The translations under genes and the position numbers were made by a program. DNA of 64,000 nt from Candidatus Melainabacteria bacterium MEL.A1 (GTDB lineage: Bacteria; Cyanobacteriota; Vampirovibrionia; Gastranaerophilales; Gastranaerophilaceae). The stretch lies in NCBI GenBank assembly GCA_001765415.1, contig CP017245.1, forward strand, positions 1,803,337 to 1,867,336. The letters run 5' to 3'. Below are positions 1-9,269 of the stretch, one piece after another; the first letter of the stretch is position 1; every line of letters begins with the position of its first letter. The notes below the pieces were generated by a model. The model was not told where the DNA came from. It saw only the letters and a list, made by a program, of their open reading frames with translations, and ran no database searches.

Positions 1-573
1 GGAGTAAAAAATTTTACTCCCGGATATTCAGGTAACTTTTCTGCTCGTTTTGAAGATAAAATTTTGATTACTTCATCTGGTTCTTCAAATGGTTATTTGT
101 CTAAAGATGAACTTGTTTTAATGGATTATGATGGACATTTGGTTGAAGGAAATAAAAAACCGTCTTCTGAAAAGATGTTGCATGCAGAATTTTACAAGCA
201 AAGACCGGATGTAAATTATATAATTCATGTTCATCCGCCATATTTAAGTTCTTTTGCTTGTTGTCATATTGCTTTGGATGAACCGATTATGGCAGAAAAT
301 GTTTTTTATTTCGGACAAATTCCTTTGGCAGAGTATGGTTTACCTGGTTCAATAGATTTGGTTGAAAAAACGGCTTTGTATTTTAAAGATTATGATGCGG
401 TTTTGATGGCAAATCATGGTTTTGTTGTCGGTGATAAGACTATAAAAGATGCTTTTTTGAAATTGGAATTAGCTGAAAGTTATGCTCAAGTCGTGTTTAA
501 TACAAAGATGATGGGCGGTGCGGTTTTATTCAATAAGGCGCAAGTTGAGGAGATTAATTCTCTAAAAAAATAG
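1..573 (+). CDS. Class II aldolase/adducin-family protein, 5' end missing
   Basis: The reading frame is open from base 1 and already encodes the family's N-terminal glycine-rich segment (FTPGYSGNFSAR), so only a short N-terminus lies outside the window. Class II aldolases such as fuculose-phosphate aldolase are zinc enzymes that cleave or epimerise phosphorylated sugars. The metal ligands are visible: HVHPP in the middle and a third histidine in MANHGFVV near the C-terminus, with the upstream Glu in SSEKMLHAEFYK a plausible catalytic acid. The exact substrate cannot be read from the sequence. A TTG at 64 is an internal codon and not the likely start. Confidence 0.85.
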   Translation, partial: GVKNFTPGYSGNFSARFEDKILITSSGSSNGYLSKDELVLMDYDGHLVEGNKKPSSEKMLHAEFYKQRPDVNYIIHVHPPYLSSFACCHIALDEPIMAENVFYFGQIPLAEYGLPGSIDLVEKTALYFKDYDAVLMANHGFVVGDKTIKDAFLKLELAESYAQVVFNTKMMGGAVLFNKAQVEEINSLKK

Positions 574-576
574 TTG

Positions 577-585
577 TGATATAAT
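577..585 (+). promoter_or_regulatory. Extended -10 promoter for lpxI-lpxB
   Basis: TGA-TATAAT (extended -10) lies immediately after the aldolase stop. No convincing -35 is seen. It would start transcription near 592, giving a short leader with AGAGGA at 598-603 before the GTG start. Confidence 0.45.
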
Positions 586-611
586 GGATTTAGTAAAAGA
601 GGAAATTAAAA

Positions 612-1427
612 GTGTCAATAATGTTAGAAAATAAGCAAGGTTTAATAGCTGGTGATGGAATCCTTCCTGTAGAAATGGCTCGCCATGCAAAAGAAAATGG
701 GTTTGAAGTTATCTGTATTTCCCTTGCAAATGATAATGTGAAAGAATTAAAAAAATACTGCTCAAAGGTTTATTCTTGCCATCCGGGAGAAATGACGAAA
801 ATTGAAAAGATTTTTACTGATGAAGAAATTAAACAAGTGACTTTTTTAGGAAAAGTTCATAAACGTGTTTTGTTGCAACTTCATAAGTTTGATGCAAGAG
901 CCATCGAAATTTTAAAATCTGTAAAAAGATTAAATGATGATGAAGTTATGCTTTTGATTGTAAAAGAGTTTGAAAAACACAATATTTCTGTTTTAGATCA
1001 AACTATTTTTATCAAAAACTTGATGATTCCATCAGGCGTTTTAGGTAAATTAAACCCAACTGAAAAACAAATGGAAGATGTAAATTATGGTTTTTGGCTT
1101 GCTAAAGAAATGGGCAAAGTTGACGTTGGACAGTCAGTTGTAATTAAGGATAAAATGATTATGGCTGTTGAGGCTATAGAAGGCACTGATATGTGCATAA
1201 AACGTGGAGCTAAAATGGCTAAGAAAAATGCCGTAGTTGTAAAAGTTTCTAAACCGTTCCAAGACAAGAGATTTGATATTCCTGCAATTGGATTAAGAAC
1301 ATTAAAAACAATGAAAAAATATAAGGCAGATTTGATTGCAGTTGAAGCAAATGAAACAATTATAGTTGATCAGGAAAAAGTAATTGAATATGCTGATAAA
1401 AACGGTATTGTAATTATGGCTGTGTAG
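612..1427 (+). CDS. lpxI: UDP-2,3-diacylglucosamine pyrophosphatase LpxI
   Basis: LpxI hydrolyses UDP-2,3-diacylglucosamine to lipid X in lipid A synthesis, replacing LpxH in many bacteria. The 271-residue length and the opening LIAGDGILPVEMARHAKENG match the LpxI (DUF1009) N-domain, and the C-terminal half has the usual conserved segment with KRGAKMAKKNAVVVKV. The GTG start is chosen because AGAGGA lies 8 nt upstream; an ATG 9 nt downstream is the alternative. The next gene, lpxB, uses the LpxI product, which strongly supports the call. Spacing to lpxB is 3 nt, so the two are probably co-translated. Confidence 0.93.
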   Translation: MSIMLENKQGLIAGDGILPVEMARHAKENGFEVICISLANDNVKELKKYCSKVYSCHPGEMTKIEKIFTDEEIKQVTFLGKVHKRVLLQLHKFDARAIEILKSVKRLNDDEVMLLIVKEFEKHNISVLDQTIFIKNLMIPSGVLGKLNPTEKQMEDVNYGFWLAKEMGKVDVGQSVVIKDKMIMAVEAIEGTDMCIKRGAKMAKKNAVVVKVSKPFQDKRFDIPAIGLRTLKTMKKYKADLIAVEANETIIVDQEKVIEYADKNGIVIMAV

Positions 1428-1430
1428 AAT

Positions 1431-2555
1431 ATGAAAAAACTTTTTATTATTACAGGTGAATATTCTGGAGATATCCACGCATCACATGTTGTAGAAGCTT
1501 TAAAAGCTGCCCATCCTGATATTGAAATAGAAGGTGTTGGTGGTGAAAATTTGCGCCGAGTTGGCGTAAAGCTTTTTTCTGACCAAAGGAAAATGGGTGC
1601 AGTCGGTTTGTCTTTTAAGATTGTTGCTGACCATTTAATGTTAGGAAAAAGAGTTGTAGATTATCTTACAAAAGAATATAAGCCTGATTTGGTATTGCTG
1701 ATTGATTATGGTGTTTTTAATTTGAATATATCAAAGTTTTTACATCGTGCAGGAATTAAGGTCTTTTATTATATTCCTCCACAAGTTTGGGCTAGTAGAA
1801 AATGGCGAATTAATACGATTAAGAAAAATGTAGATGAAGTTTTGTGCATTTTCCCGTTTGAAAAAGAAATGTATGAAAATTATGGGATAAAAACTCATTA
1901 TTGCGGGCATCCGTTAGTTTCTCAATTGCCTAAAAAAGCTGACCGAGATGAATTTTTTGAAAAACATGGTTTTGATAAAAACAAAAAATTGGTTTCAATT
2001 TTTCCTGGCTCAAGAGTATTTGAATTGAAATATTTGATGAATGTTTTTATTAAATCTGCTTTGGATTTGCAGAAAAAACACCCTGATTTGCAATTTTGTA
2101 TTTCTCATGCTCCAAATTTGTCGGATAGTGTATATAACAAGTTTTTGAAAAAAGCTCCTTTCCCTGTAATTAAAGGGGAAAATCAAGCGTTGTTGAGTGT
2201 TTCTGATGCTTTGATTTTGGCATCTGGTACGGTTGCTTTAGAGGCTTGTTTATACCAAACTCCAATGCTTATAGCTTATAGAGGACCTTGGTTGTTCTAT
2301 TTTATATATTTGATTGTTCGATGTATAAAACGTGTTTCTTTACCGAACATTATTGCCAACAAATCAATTGTTCCAGAAATTATTCAAGGCGATGTTTGTG
2401 TGCAAAAGATTTCTTACAAAATTGAAGAATTACTTTTTGATAAAAATTATAGAGCCAAGAATATTGCAGAATTAGGCGAAGTTAAAAGTTTGTTATCTGA
2501 TAAAGTTTCTTCAAAAGAGGCTGCAAATGTGATAGTTGAGGCGCTTTACAATTAA
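1431..2555 (+). CDS. lpxB: Lipid-A-disaccharide synthase LpxB
   Basis: LpxB is a GT19 glycosyltransferase at the inner membrane that joins UDP-2,3-diacylglucosamine and lipid X into the lipid A disaccharide. The family signature GEYSGDIHAS is at the N-terminus, YYIPPQVWASRKWR lies in the middle, and the nucleotide-sugar binding region (FPGSRVFELKYL, then ASGTVALEA) follows. The 374 residues are full length. It starts 3 nt after lpxI. The pair shows the organism makes lipid A, hence an outer membrane. Confidence 0.95.
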   Translation: MKKLFIITGEYSGDIHASHVVEALKAAHPDIEIEGVGGENLRRVGVKLFSDQRKMGAVGLSFKIVADHLMLGKRVVDYLTKEYKPDLVLLIDYGVFNLNISKFLHRAGIKVFYYIPPQVWASRKWRINTIKKNVDEVLCIFPFEKEMYENYGIKTHYCGHPLVSQLPKKADRDEFFEKHGFDKNKKLVSIFPGSRVFELKYLMNVFIKSALDLQKKHPDLQFCISHAPNLSDSVYNKFLKKAPFPVIKGENQALLSVSDALILASGTVALEACLYQTPMLIAYRGPWLFYFIYLIVRCIKRVSLPNIIANKSIVPEIIQGDVCVQKISYKIEELLFDKNYRAKNIAELGEVKSLLSDKVSSKEAANVIVEALYN

Positions 2556-2617
2556 CAATTCTTTATAAAAAAAGCAAAAATTTGGTGTTTCATGCGTTAA
2601 TATATATAAGGTAACGT

Positions 2618-4273
2618 ATGATTAATAATGTAGTAGCTACAAATAATAAATATAATCGTGCTTTTAAGGAGTTTTCGCAACCGCAAAACGGTTATTTTTT
2701 GAATACTCCGGTAAGTGTTAATCCGAAAGATGATAAGAAGGAAAAAAGTCACTTGTTAGGCAAAACTATTGCAATTTCGGCTTTGGTTGTCGGTTTTGGA
2801 ACTTTGGCTTTGTTTAGTGGCGGGTTAAACAAAGGTGCCGCAAAATTACTAGATAAATGGCGTATAAAATTGGAACGCAGAATGGCAAAAGGTGGAAAGT
2901 TGAAAAACTTTTACCGATTTGCGTTGAGTAAAGTCAATTCGTTCATTGAAAAATCTGGAAGTGTAAACAATTTTACTTCTTTAAAGGATGTTGCTTGTCA
3001 ACGAATTATGTGGGGGAAAAATGGAGAAAGAACATATACTCGTAACATCCATGAAGGAATTACACGGTTTTTTGATAAAATAAGTCGTAAGACAGTTAAT
3101 GCGTCTTACTCTTCTACGAATAGAAAATTTGCTAATTTGACTGAATATTTAAGTTCAATAAATGAAAGAATTTTAAAAAAGCATCCTAATAATAAAAAAG
3201 TAGCTGATGCTTTAAATTTTGCTGGTTTAAGAATTGCAAAGGTTAATGAAAATCTTGAAAAAGGTTTTGGGGTGAATGCAAGAACAGCAAGATTGAAAGA
3301 AGTTCGTAATGCAACGGATGGGTTGTTTGAATTTTTCTGGGATGCAAGTTTAAAAGATGTAAAAAACTTTAAATCCAAAAATATGTGGCAAACATTTATT
3401 GCTGAGGATTATATGTTGCCGGCAAAAATGAAATTGGCAAACAAAACTGGAGCATTAAGGCAATTAATAACACATGATATAAGCGATAATTACAAAGCAA
3501 CTTCAACGGCTCTTAACAATATTCAAAAATTCGTAAATCCGAAAGATGTAGCTACAAATGATATTATGGCTAGTTTGCGTAACAATTTGAATAAATATAA
3601 AAAGTTTTCTGATGATGAACATCTTGCACAAAGGAACAATGCAATTAAAGTTATTAAAAATAATTTGAAGCAATTAAGTATTAGTTTTGCGGAAAATTCT
3701 AAAAAATATGGTTATAATGAAGATGCGGTAAAATCAATTTCTTCATACGTCGCAGAGGTAGAAGATATAATTTCAAAAAGTTCAAAAGGTGAATTGCAAG
3801 AAATTTTGACCACATACAAAGCATATTTACCAAGAAATGAATATTTGAAATTGAAATCAAAAGTTCAATCTGCTATTAAATCACTCGACAAATCAATTGA
3901 TATTGAAACAGTTCAATATGTAGATAAAGCAAGGGATTTGAGATTAGGGTCTGCACCGACAGATGTTTTATCAATTGTTGGCACAGTAGGCGCAGTAGGC
4001 TATTATGTTAATAAAGCTGATGGAAAAGATGAAAAAATTTCAGCATCTTTGAAATATGGAATTCCCGCAATTGGAGCGATTGCAACTTCTTTATATTGTA
4101 CTGCAAGATTGATTTCCGGTGGTAAAGCAATGTTCTTTGGTTTGATTTCTGGTTGGGCTATTAATAAAGTTGGTGAGGCAGTCGACAATGTTCGTAAAAA
4201 ATATTCATTGGATGTGTCTTTCCACGCAAAAGATGTTAAAGATATGTTCAAACCTCAATCAGATAAAGTATAG
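2618..4273 (+). CDS. Membrane protein of unknown function (551 aa)
   Basis: Not recognised. A basic, Asn/Lys-rich protein with a polar N-terminus, one hydrophobic stretch around residues 47-68, a long helical middle (about 70-440) without recognisable motifs, and two hydrophobic stretches near 448-465 and 475-505. The charge pattern suggests a helical, partly membrane-anchored protein. It stands alone between lpxB and dgt. AAGGTAAC a few bases before the ATG is a modest ribosome binding site. Possibly a lineage-specific surface or envelope protein; no function is proposed. Confidence 0.75.
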   Translation: MINNVVATNNKYNRAFKEFSQPQNGYFLNTPVSVNPKDDKKEKSHLLGKTIAISALVVGFGTLALFSGGLNKGAAKLLDKWRIKLERRMAKGGKLKNFYRFALSKVNSFIEKSGSVNNFTSLKDVACQRIMWGKNGERTYTRNIHEGITRFFDKISRKTVNASYSSTNRKFANLTEYLSSINERILKKHPNNKKVADALNFAGLRIAKVNENLEKGFGVNARTARLKEVRNATDGLFEFFWDASLKDVKNFKSKNMWQTFIAEDYMLPAKMKLANKTGALRQLITHDISDNYKATSTALNNIQKFVNPKDVATNDIMASLRNNLNKYKKFSDDEHLAQRNNAIKVIKNNLKQLSISFAENSKKYGYNEDAVKSISSYVAEVEDIISKSSKGELQEILTTYKAYLPRNEYLKLKSKVQSAIKSLDKSIDIETVQYVDKARDLRLGSAPTDVLSIVGTVGAVGYYVNKADGKDEKISASLKYGIPAIGAIATSLYCTARLISGGKAMFFGLISGWAINKVGEAVDNVRKKYSLDVSFHAKDVKDMFKPQSDKV

Positions 4274-4318
4274 CCATCGTATAAATTTTTGATAGAATGC
4301 AGGTAGAGGATTATAATA

Positions 4319-5347
4319 ATGATAAAAACAGAAGATACAATAAGATATAAATTAGAACAACGTGAAATTGACAATTTGAATGAATATGCGACAAAAAGTC
4401 GTTTTTCAAAAGGAAGAAAAAAGAAAATAGAACCTTGCCCTATGCGAACAGAATTTCAACGTGATAGGGATAGAATATTACATTCAAAAGCTTTTAGACG
4501 CTTAAAGCATAAAACTCAAGTTTTTTTGTCACCTTTTGATGATCATTTCAGAACTCGATTGACCCACACTCTTGAGGTTTCTCAAATCGGGCGATCTATT
4601 GCAAGGGCATTGGATTTTAACGAAGATTTGGTTGAGGCTATTTCGCTAGGACATGATTTAGGACATACTCCATTTGGGCATTGTGGTGAAGGTGTTTTGA
4701 ATGAACTTGTAAAAGGTGGTTTTCATCATAATATTCAAAGTGTAAGGGTTGTTGAAGTTTTGGAAGATTTGAATTTATGTCGAGAAACTATTGATGGAAT
4801 TTTAACGCATACTTGGGGATATGTTCCCAAAACTCCTGAAGCTCAAATTGTTCAATTAGCAGATAAGATTGCATATATTAATCATGATATAGAAGATTCT
4901 ATCCGAGCAGGAATAATTGCAGAAAGCGACTTGCCGAAAGATTGTATTGATTATTTTACATCTATTCAAAGTAAACGATTGAGTAAAATGATTAATGAAA
5001 TTATTGTAAATTCAATTGGAAAACCTGAAGTTTCAATGAGTGAAGAAGGTTGGTATTATACAACTAAATTAAGACAATGGATGTTTGAAAATGTTTATGA
5101 AGAGGCATCTCCTGCAAAATTGGAAGAAAAGAAGGCTCGTAATGTAATTAAGGAGTTGTTTTTATTGTATTGCGATATGCTTAAGCCTGTTTGTGATGAA
5201 AGTAAAATTGAGCGTATAGTAACTGATTACATTTCAGGTATGACAGATAGATATGCGGTTGAAAAATATAAAGAAAACTTTATTCCAACTGGTTTTAAAT
5301 CCGGAGCAAAAGAAGATTATTTATTCAAACTGGCAAAAATTTACTAA
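4319..5347 (+). CDS. dgt: Deoxyguanosinetriphosphate triphosphohydrolase-like protein
   Basis: An HD-domain phosphohydrolase of the Dgt family, which converts dNTPs to nucleoside and triphosphate and helps balance dNTP pools. The metal-binding set is visible: the first histidine in LTHTLEVSQIGR, the HD pair in SLGHDLGHTPFGH (around H112/D113), and a later Asp in QLADKIAYINHD. Length (342 aa) fits the shorter dGTPase-like type. AGAGGA lies 9 nt upstream of the ATG. Its stop overlaps by 4 nt the stop of the convergent udg gene. Confidence 0.9.
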   Translation: MIKTEDTIRYKLEQREIDNLNEYATKSRFSKGRKKKIEPCPMRTEFQRDRDRILHSKAFRRLKHKTQVFLSPFDDHFRTRLTHTLEVSQIGRSIARALDFNEDLVEAISLGHDLGHTPFGHCGEGVLNELVKGGFHHNIQSVRVVEVLEDLNLCRETIDGILTHTWGYVPKTPEAQIVQLADKIAYINHDIEDSIRAGIIAESDLPKDCIDYFTSIQSKRLSKMINEIIVNSIGKPEVSMSEEGWYYTTKLRQWMFENVYEEASPAKLEEKKARNVIKELFLLYCDMLKPVCDESKIERIVTDYISGMTDRYAVEKYKENFIPTGFKSGAKEDYLFKLAKIY

Positions 5348-5943
5348 TCCATTTGCGAATAAACTCGTTTGATTTCTTGGATATCTTGCCACATAAGCCA
5401 TTTGGGGCTTCCTTTGGTTCGGGCATCATTTCTCAATAAATATGACGGATGGAAAATTGGCATCATTTTTGACATATTTGGACCTTCGTACCATTTTCCT
5501 CTGATTTTGGTAATTCCCTGAGATGTTCCTAAAATTGATTGTACCGCAACCCTTCCGCATAATAGTATTATTCGTGGTTTTAAAATATTTATTTGAGCAT
5601 CAAGATATTCTTTGCAAGCATCTTTTTCTTCCGGTAGAGGATCTCGGTTTTCTGGCGGTCTGCATTTTATTGTGTTGCAGATGTAAACATCTTTTTGACG
5701 TGACAAGCCAACAGAGGCAAATATCTTATCTAATAATTGTCCTGCTTTGCCAACAAAAGGTTCTCCTTTTTGATCTTCATAATAGCCGGGAGCTTCGCCT
5801 ATTAACATAAGTTTGTGGTTCGGAATTCCTGCAGAAAAAACAATGTTAGTTCTTGTTTTGCCCAGCAAACATTTTTTACAATTAAGGCATTTTTCTTTGA
5901 TTTTTTCTAATTCTTCTTTTTCTTGAGCAGTTGCTTCTTGCAT
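5344..5943 (-). CDS. Type-4 uracil-DNA glycosylase
   Basis: An iron-sulfur uracil-DNA glycosylase (family 4) that removes uracil from DNA in base excision repair. Seen: N-terminal cysteines C19, C22 and C25 and later ICNTIKCRPPENRD for the 4Fe-4S cluster, the catalytic segment GEAPGYYEDQKGEPFVGKAG, and the C-terminal HPSYLLRN loop. Length 199 aa is typical. It follows the M16 protease gene by 17 nt on the same strand, with AGAGGAA before its ATG, so the two probably share a transcript. Confidence 0.93.
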   Translation of the reverse strand: MQEATAQEKEELEKIKEKCLNCKKCLLGKTRTNIVFSAGIPNHKLMLIGEAPGYYEDQKGEPFVGKAGQLLDKIFASVGLSRQKDVYICNTIKCRPPENRDPLPEEKDACKEYLDAQINILKPRIILLCGRVAVQSILGTSQGITKIRGKWYEGPNMSKMMPIFHPSYLLRNDARTKGSPKWLMWQDIQEIKRVYSQMD

Positions 5944-5960
5944 AATTCCTCTTGTATTTT

Positions 5961-7289
5961 TTATTTTTCGGGTTCTAGGATTGAAATTACTGCGTTATTA
6001 ATATTTAGGTATTTTTTTACAATATTTTCAAGGTCCGAAATTGTGATTGCATCTAAGTCTTTTAGATAGTCTTCTATTAATTTCAAATCCTCACAAACTG
6101 TCATATAATAACCGATTGTTTCTCCAATTTCAGAAACAGTTTCTGCTGCGTACGCAAAACGTGATTTGATTTTCTTTTTAGCTTTTTCAAGTTCTTCTTC
6201 TGAAATCTTGTTATTAATAAGGTTTGAGATTTCTTCTTTTACAAGTTTAATTGCAATATCTTTCTTTTCAGGTTTAAAGTTTGCTTGAATAAAGAAATTG
6301 TTTCCGTCTTTGAATTGGTAATGTTCAGCATTTGCTACCATAAAGATTTGTTCTGGTTGTTTTTCAATCAAGTTTTGATACATTCTAGAGCTTGTGCTTT
6401 CGCCCAAAATTATACTAATTATATCAAGTTCAATATTTTCTTTTAATTGGTTCGCTTTTGGTCCTAAAAATCCTATCATCAAATATGAAGTATTTGTTTG
6501 CCCTTTGTTTTCAACAACAATAGTATGATCTGTTGGAGAGTCAATTTCGTTTACTCGTTTAGGAGCATTTGGTCGACCTTTAAAATCAAATTCTTTCTCA
6601 ACTTTCGCAAGAATTTTTTCTTTATTAAAATCTCCAACAATGATTGTTGTCATATTTTCAGGAGAATAGAATGTTTTATAGTAATTCATAATCTCGTCAC
6701 GAGTTACTTGAGAGATAATTTCTGGCGTTCCGATTACATCTCTTTTGTAAGGGTGTTTTTTATACATGTTGAAATTGCAGGCATTATAAACTTTAGTCCA
6801 ATTTTGGTCTTTGCGCATTCTGATTTCTTCAATAACAACGTGACGTTCTCTTTTGTCTGTAACTTTTGGGTTATTAAGTTCAAATGGAGAGCCAATTTCT
6901 TCTTCCGGTAAAACAGGGTCAAGCATCATATCAGCGTGAAGTTCAATCGCCAAATCCAAATCTTTCCCTTCAGCTCCTTTAGGTAGAGTTACATAGTAAA
7001 AAGTGTAATCTTTCCAAGTCGCAGCGTTAACAATAGCCCCCTTAGCTTCCAAAGTTTTGTCAAAATATCCTGCCTTGTGCTTGTGAGTTCCTTTGAACAT
7101 CAAGTGTTCCAAAAAGTGAGAAATTCCGTTAATTTTATCGTCTTCGTTGATAGAACCAGTTTTTACCCAAGTGCTAACATTTACAAGTTCTCCTTCTTTG
7201 TGCGCTAAAACGATTTTATGTCCATTTTCTCTTTCATAAATTTCTACATCTTCTGTAAGGAACGGATATTTTACTGTGCTTTTTTGCAT
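5961..7289 (-). CDS. M16-family zinc metallopeptidase
   Basis: Insulinase/processing-peptidase-like M16 protease. The inverted zinc motif HFLEH is at residues 58-62, followed by the family's HLMFKGT, and a downstream glutamate in the VVIEEIRM region supplies the third ligand. The C-terminal inactive-half signature follows (RMYQNLIEK; then GETIGYYMT). The 442-residue length is that of single-unit bacterial members such as B. subtilis YmxG (MlpA). AAAGGT precedes the ATG. No signal peptide is evident, so it is probably cytoplasmic. The substrate is unknown. Confidence 0.9.
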   Translation of the reverse strand: MQKSTVKYPFLTEDVEIYERENGHKIVLAHKEGELVNVSTWVKTGSINEDDKINGISHFLEHLMFKGTHKHKAGYFDKTLEAKGAIVNAATWKDYTFYYVTLPKGAEGKDLDLAIELHADMMLDPVLPEEEIGSPFELNNPKVTDKRERHVVIEEIRMRKDQNWTKVYNACNFNMYKKHPYKRDVIGTPEIISQVTRDEIMNYYKTFYSPENMTTIIVGDFNKEKILAKVEKEFDFKGRPNAPKRVNEIDSPTDHTIVVENKGQTNTSYLMIGFLGPKANQLKENIELDIISIILGESTSSRMYQNLIEKQPEQIFMVANAEHYQFKDGNNFFIQANFKPEKKDIAIKLVKEEISNLINNKISEEELEKAKKKIKSRFAYAAETVSEIGETIGYYMTVCEDLKLIEDYLKDLDAITISDLENIVKKYLNINNAVISILEPEK

Positions 7290-7410
7290 ATTGTTACCTT
7301 TCTTATAATTATTAAAGTTTTAAAACTCTCTTTATTCAAGGCTTATCGCCCTCAAACCCTATAGCACTATTGCCTTAAAATTATTATACCTCAAATATAA
7401 ATTTTTAATG

Positions 7411-7416
7411 TATAAT
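7411..7416 (+). promoter_or_regulatory. -10 box directly before nanE
   Basis: A perfect TATAAT lies 6 nt before the ATG at 7423, and no Shine-Dalgarno is visible. If this is the true -10, transcription would begin at or next to the start codon, giving a leaderless message. No clear -35 is seen. Confidence 0.4.
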
Positions 7417-7422
7417 AATTGT

Positions 7423-8109
7423 ATGAATATAATTAATCGATTAGAAGGAAAAGTTGTGGTTTCTGTTCAGGCAATGCCTGCGGAACCTTTGTATCAAGAA
7501 GATTGTATTAACGCAATGATGAAGTCTGTTGTAAAAGGCGGTGCAGGTGCGTTAAGAGTTGCAGGAGCAAGGGATGTTAGAAATGCTAAAAAACTTTTTG
7601 ATGTTCCTGTTATAGGGCTGACAAAACCAAATGTTATTCCGGCGAATTTTAAAGAGATTGTTTATATCACTCCGACAACTAAAGAAGTTATTGAGCTTGT
7701 TGAGGCAGGAGCAGATGTAATTGCTTTTGATGGAACTATGAGGGAACGCCCAAATGGTGCTAAATTAGAAGACTTAATTAAATATGTGAAAATTAATAAT
7801 CGAGTTTCTATGGCAGATATTTCTACTTTGGAAGAAGGTTTGAATGCTGCGAAATTAGGCGTAAATATTTTGTCAACAACTCTTTCAGGATATACTCAGT
7901 TTTCTCAAAACAGAGGTGATGGTCCTGATTTTGAACTTTTGGAACAGTTGGTTAAAAATACAGAGTTACCTGTTATTTTGGAAGGACGAATTTGGCAACC
8001 GGAAGAAGTTACAAAAGCGTTTGAACTAGGTGCGCATTGTGTTGTGATTGGTTCTGCTATTACACGCCCTCAATTAATTACAAAAAGATTTGTACAAAGA
8101 GGGCAATAA
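7423..8109 (+). CDS. nanE: N-acetylmannosamine-6-phosphate 2-epimerase
   Basis: A TIM-barrel enzyme that converts ManNAc-6-P to GlcNAc-6-P in sialic-acid and ManNAc catabolism. Family features: VVVSVQAMPAEPLY at the N-terminus, GAGALRVAGARDVR, a central VIAFDGTMRERPNG, and the phosphate-binding ILEGRIWQPEEV and CVVIGSAITRPQLI. I prefer the ATG at 7423 over the one at 7408, because MNIINRLEGK matches the usual NanE beginning and the earlier ATG overlaps a TATAAT box. A ROK kinase gene follows by 74 nt, consistent with amino-sugar use. No nanA is in the window. Confidence 0.92.
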   Translation: MNIINRLEGKVVVSVQAMPAEPLYQEDCINAMMKSVVKGGAGALRVAGARDVRNAKKLFDVPVIGLTKPNVIPANFKEIVYITPTTKEVIELVEAGADVIAFDGTMRERPNGAKLEDLIKYVKINNRVSMADISTLEEGLNAAKLGVNILSTTLSGYTQFSQNRGDGPDFELLEQLVKNTELPVILEGRIWQPEEVTKAFELGAHCVVIGSAITRPQLITKRFVQRGQ

Positions 8110-8182
8110 GTCACTAAATGTCTGACAGGTTGGAAATTTACGTGACAGGAAAGTTTGTAAGATTACAAGGAAAGGTTTTGAT

Positions 8183-9049
8183 ATGCGGAAAGCTTTAGGT
8201 ATTGATGTAGGTGGTACAAAAATTTATAGTGCTATTATTAATGAAAAAGGAGAAATCCTTTCTGAAATTGAAAAATATCATACCCCGAAGACTTTTGTGG
8301 AAATTCAAGCTATTTTTAAAGAAATTATAGAAAAACACGAAAAAGAGGTTGATGTAATTGCGTTTTCTACTTGCGGAGCCGTTAACAAAACTAATGACGG
8401 TATTTTAGGTTCTACAGGAAATATTGCAAAAGAGTACCCCACAATGGATTTTAAATCTTTAAGCAAAAAACCGGTTTTTGTTGAAAATGATGCAAATTGT
8501 GCTGCGTGGGCTGAATATGTTATTGGTTCTTCTAAAAATATGCCATATTCTGTTATGGTTACACTCGGGACAGGTGTTGGCGGTGGAATAATTATTGACG
8601 GTAAATTGTATAAAGGGAAAAGCGGTGCAGCAGGCGAAATGCACTTTAAGATGCGTACCGATAAACACAGAAAATGTACTTGTGGAAGTTGGGATTGCTT
8701 TGAAGCTTACGCATCAGGTACTGGTTTGAAAAAGACTGCCGAAGAAATTTCCGGCGATAAGGAAATTACAACATATGATGTTATTGAACATATTGATAGA
8801 CCGATAATGAAAAAGATTTTTGATGTATGGCAAAATGATATTTTGGAAGGTATAATCGGTTTAGCAAATCTTTTTGATCCTGACGTTGTTGTTTTGTCAG
8901 GCTCTATGGCTGAATTTGTAGATATTGAATATCTTGAAAAAGAGGCAAATGCGCAAATTGTTACTCAACCGTTCAAAGTCGTAAAGGCTTCTGCAGGTAA
9001 TTATTCCGGCATGATAGGAGCTGCATTATTGGCTATGGGGGTAAAATAG
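8183..9049 (+). CDS. ROK-family sugar kinase
   Basis: ROK kinases phosphorylate glucose, fructose or N-acetyl sugars. Seen: ATP-binding LGIDVGGTKIYSA, VFVENDANCAAWAE with the catalytic Asp, TLGTGVGGGIIIDG, and the zinc-binding cluster around CTCGSWDCFEAYASG. The 288-residue length lacks the N-terminal HTH of ROK repressors, so it is an enzyme. Placed behind nanE it could be a ManNAc kinase, but glucokinase is also possible. It runs directly into the next two genes with almost no gaps. Confidence 0.9.
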   Translation: MRKALGIDVGGTKIYSAIINEKGEILSEIEKYHTPKTFVEIQAIFKEIIEKHEKEVDVIAFSTCGAVNKTNDGILGSTGNIAKEYPTMDFKSLSKKPVFVENDANCAAWAEYVIGSSKNMPYSVMVTLGTGVGGGIIIDGKLYKGKSGAAGEMHFKMRTDKHRKCTCGSWDCFEAYASGTGLKKTAEEISGDKEITTYDVIEHIDRPIMKKIFDVWQNDILEGIIGLANLFDPDVVVLSGSMAEFVDIEYLEKEANAQIVTQPFKVVKASAGNYSGMIGAALLAMGVK

Positions 9050-9050
9050 G

Positions 9051-9269
9051 TTGGGAAAGTCAAAAAAAAGAATTATCTATAAGGGGAAAAACCAACAGTT
9101 TACCAATCTTAGCCGACAAGATGCTATTGAAATGGCGGTTGATATGCTAAATTCATCAGTGAAGGAGGCATATTCTTTGATTACATTATTTGGTTTGTCT
9201 GCTGAAGAAATGCTAGAGGCAGGAGCAAGTTATGAGGCTGTCAAAGGTATGGAAAACTTGCTTTTATGA
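9051..9269 (+). CDS. Small conserved-looking protein (72 aa)
   Basis: Not recognised. Starts with TTG one base after the ROK kinase stop and its stop overlaps the next gene's ATG by 3 nt (ATGA), so it sits inside a translationally coupled cluster. The N-terminus is basic (GKSKKRIIYKGKNQQ) and the rest is one or two amphipathic helices ending in GMENLLL. The tight overlap on both sides argues that it is a real gene. Confidence 0.65.
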   Translation: MGKSKKRIIYKGKNQQFTNLSRQDAIEMAVDMLNSSVKEAYSLITLFGLSAEEMLEAGASYEAVKGMENLLL

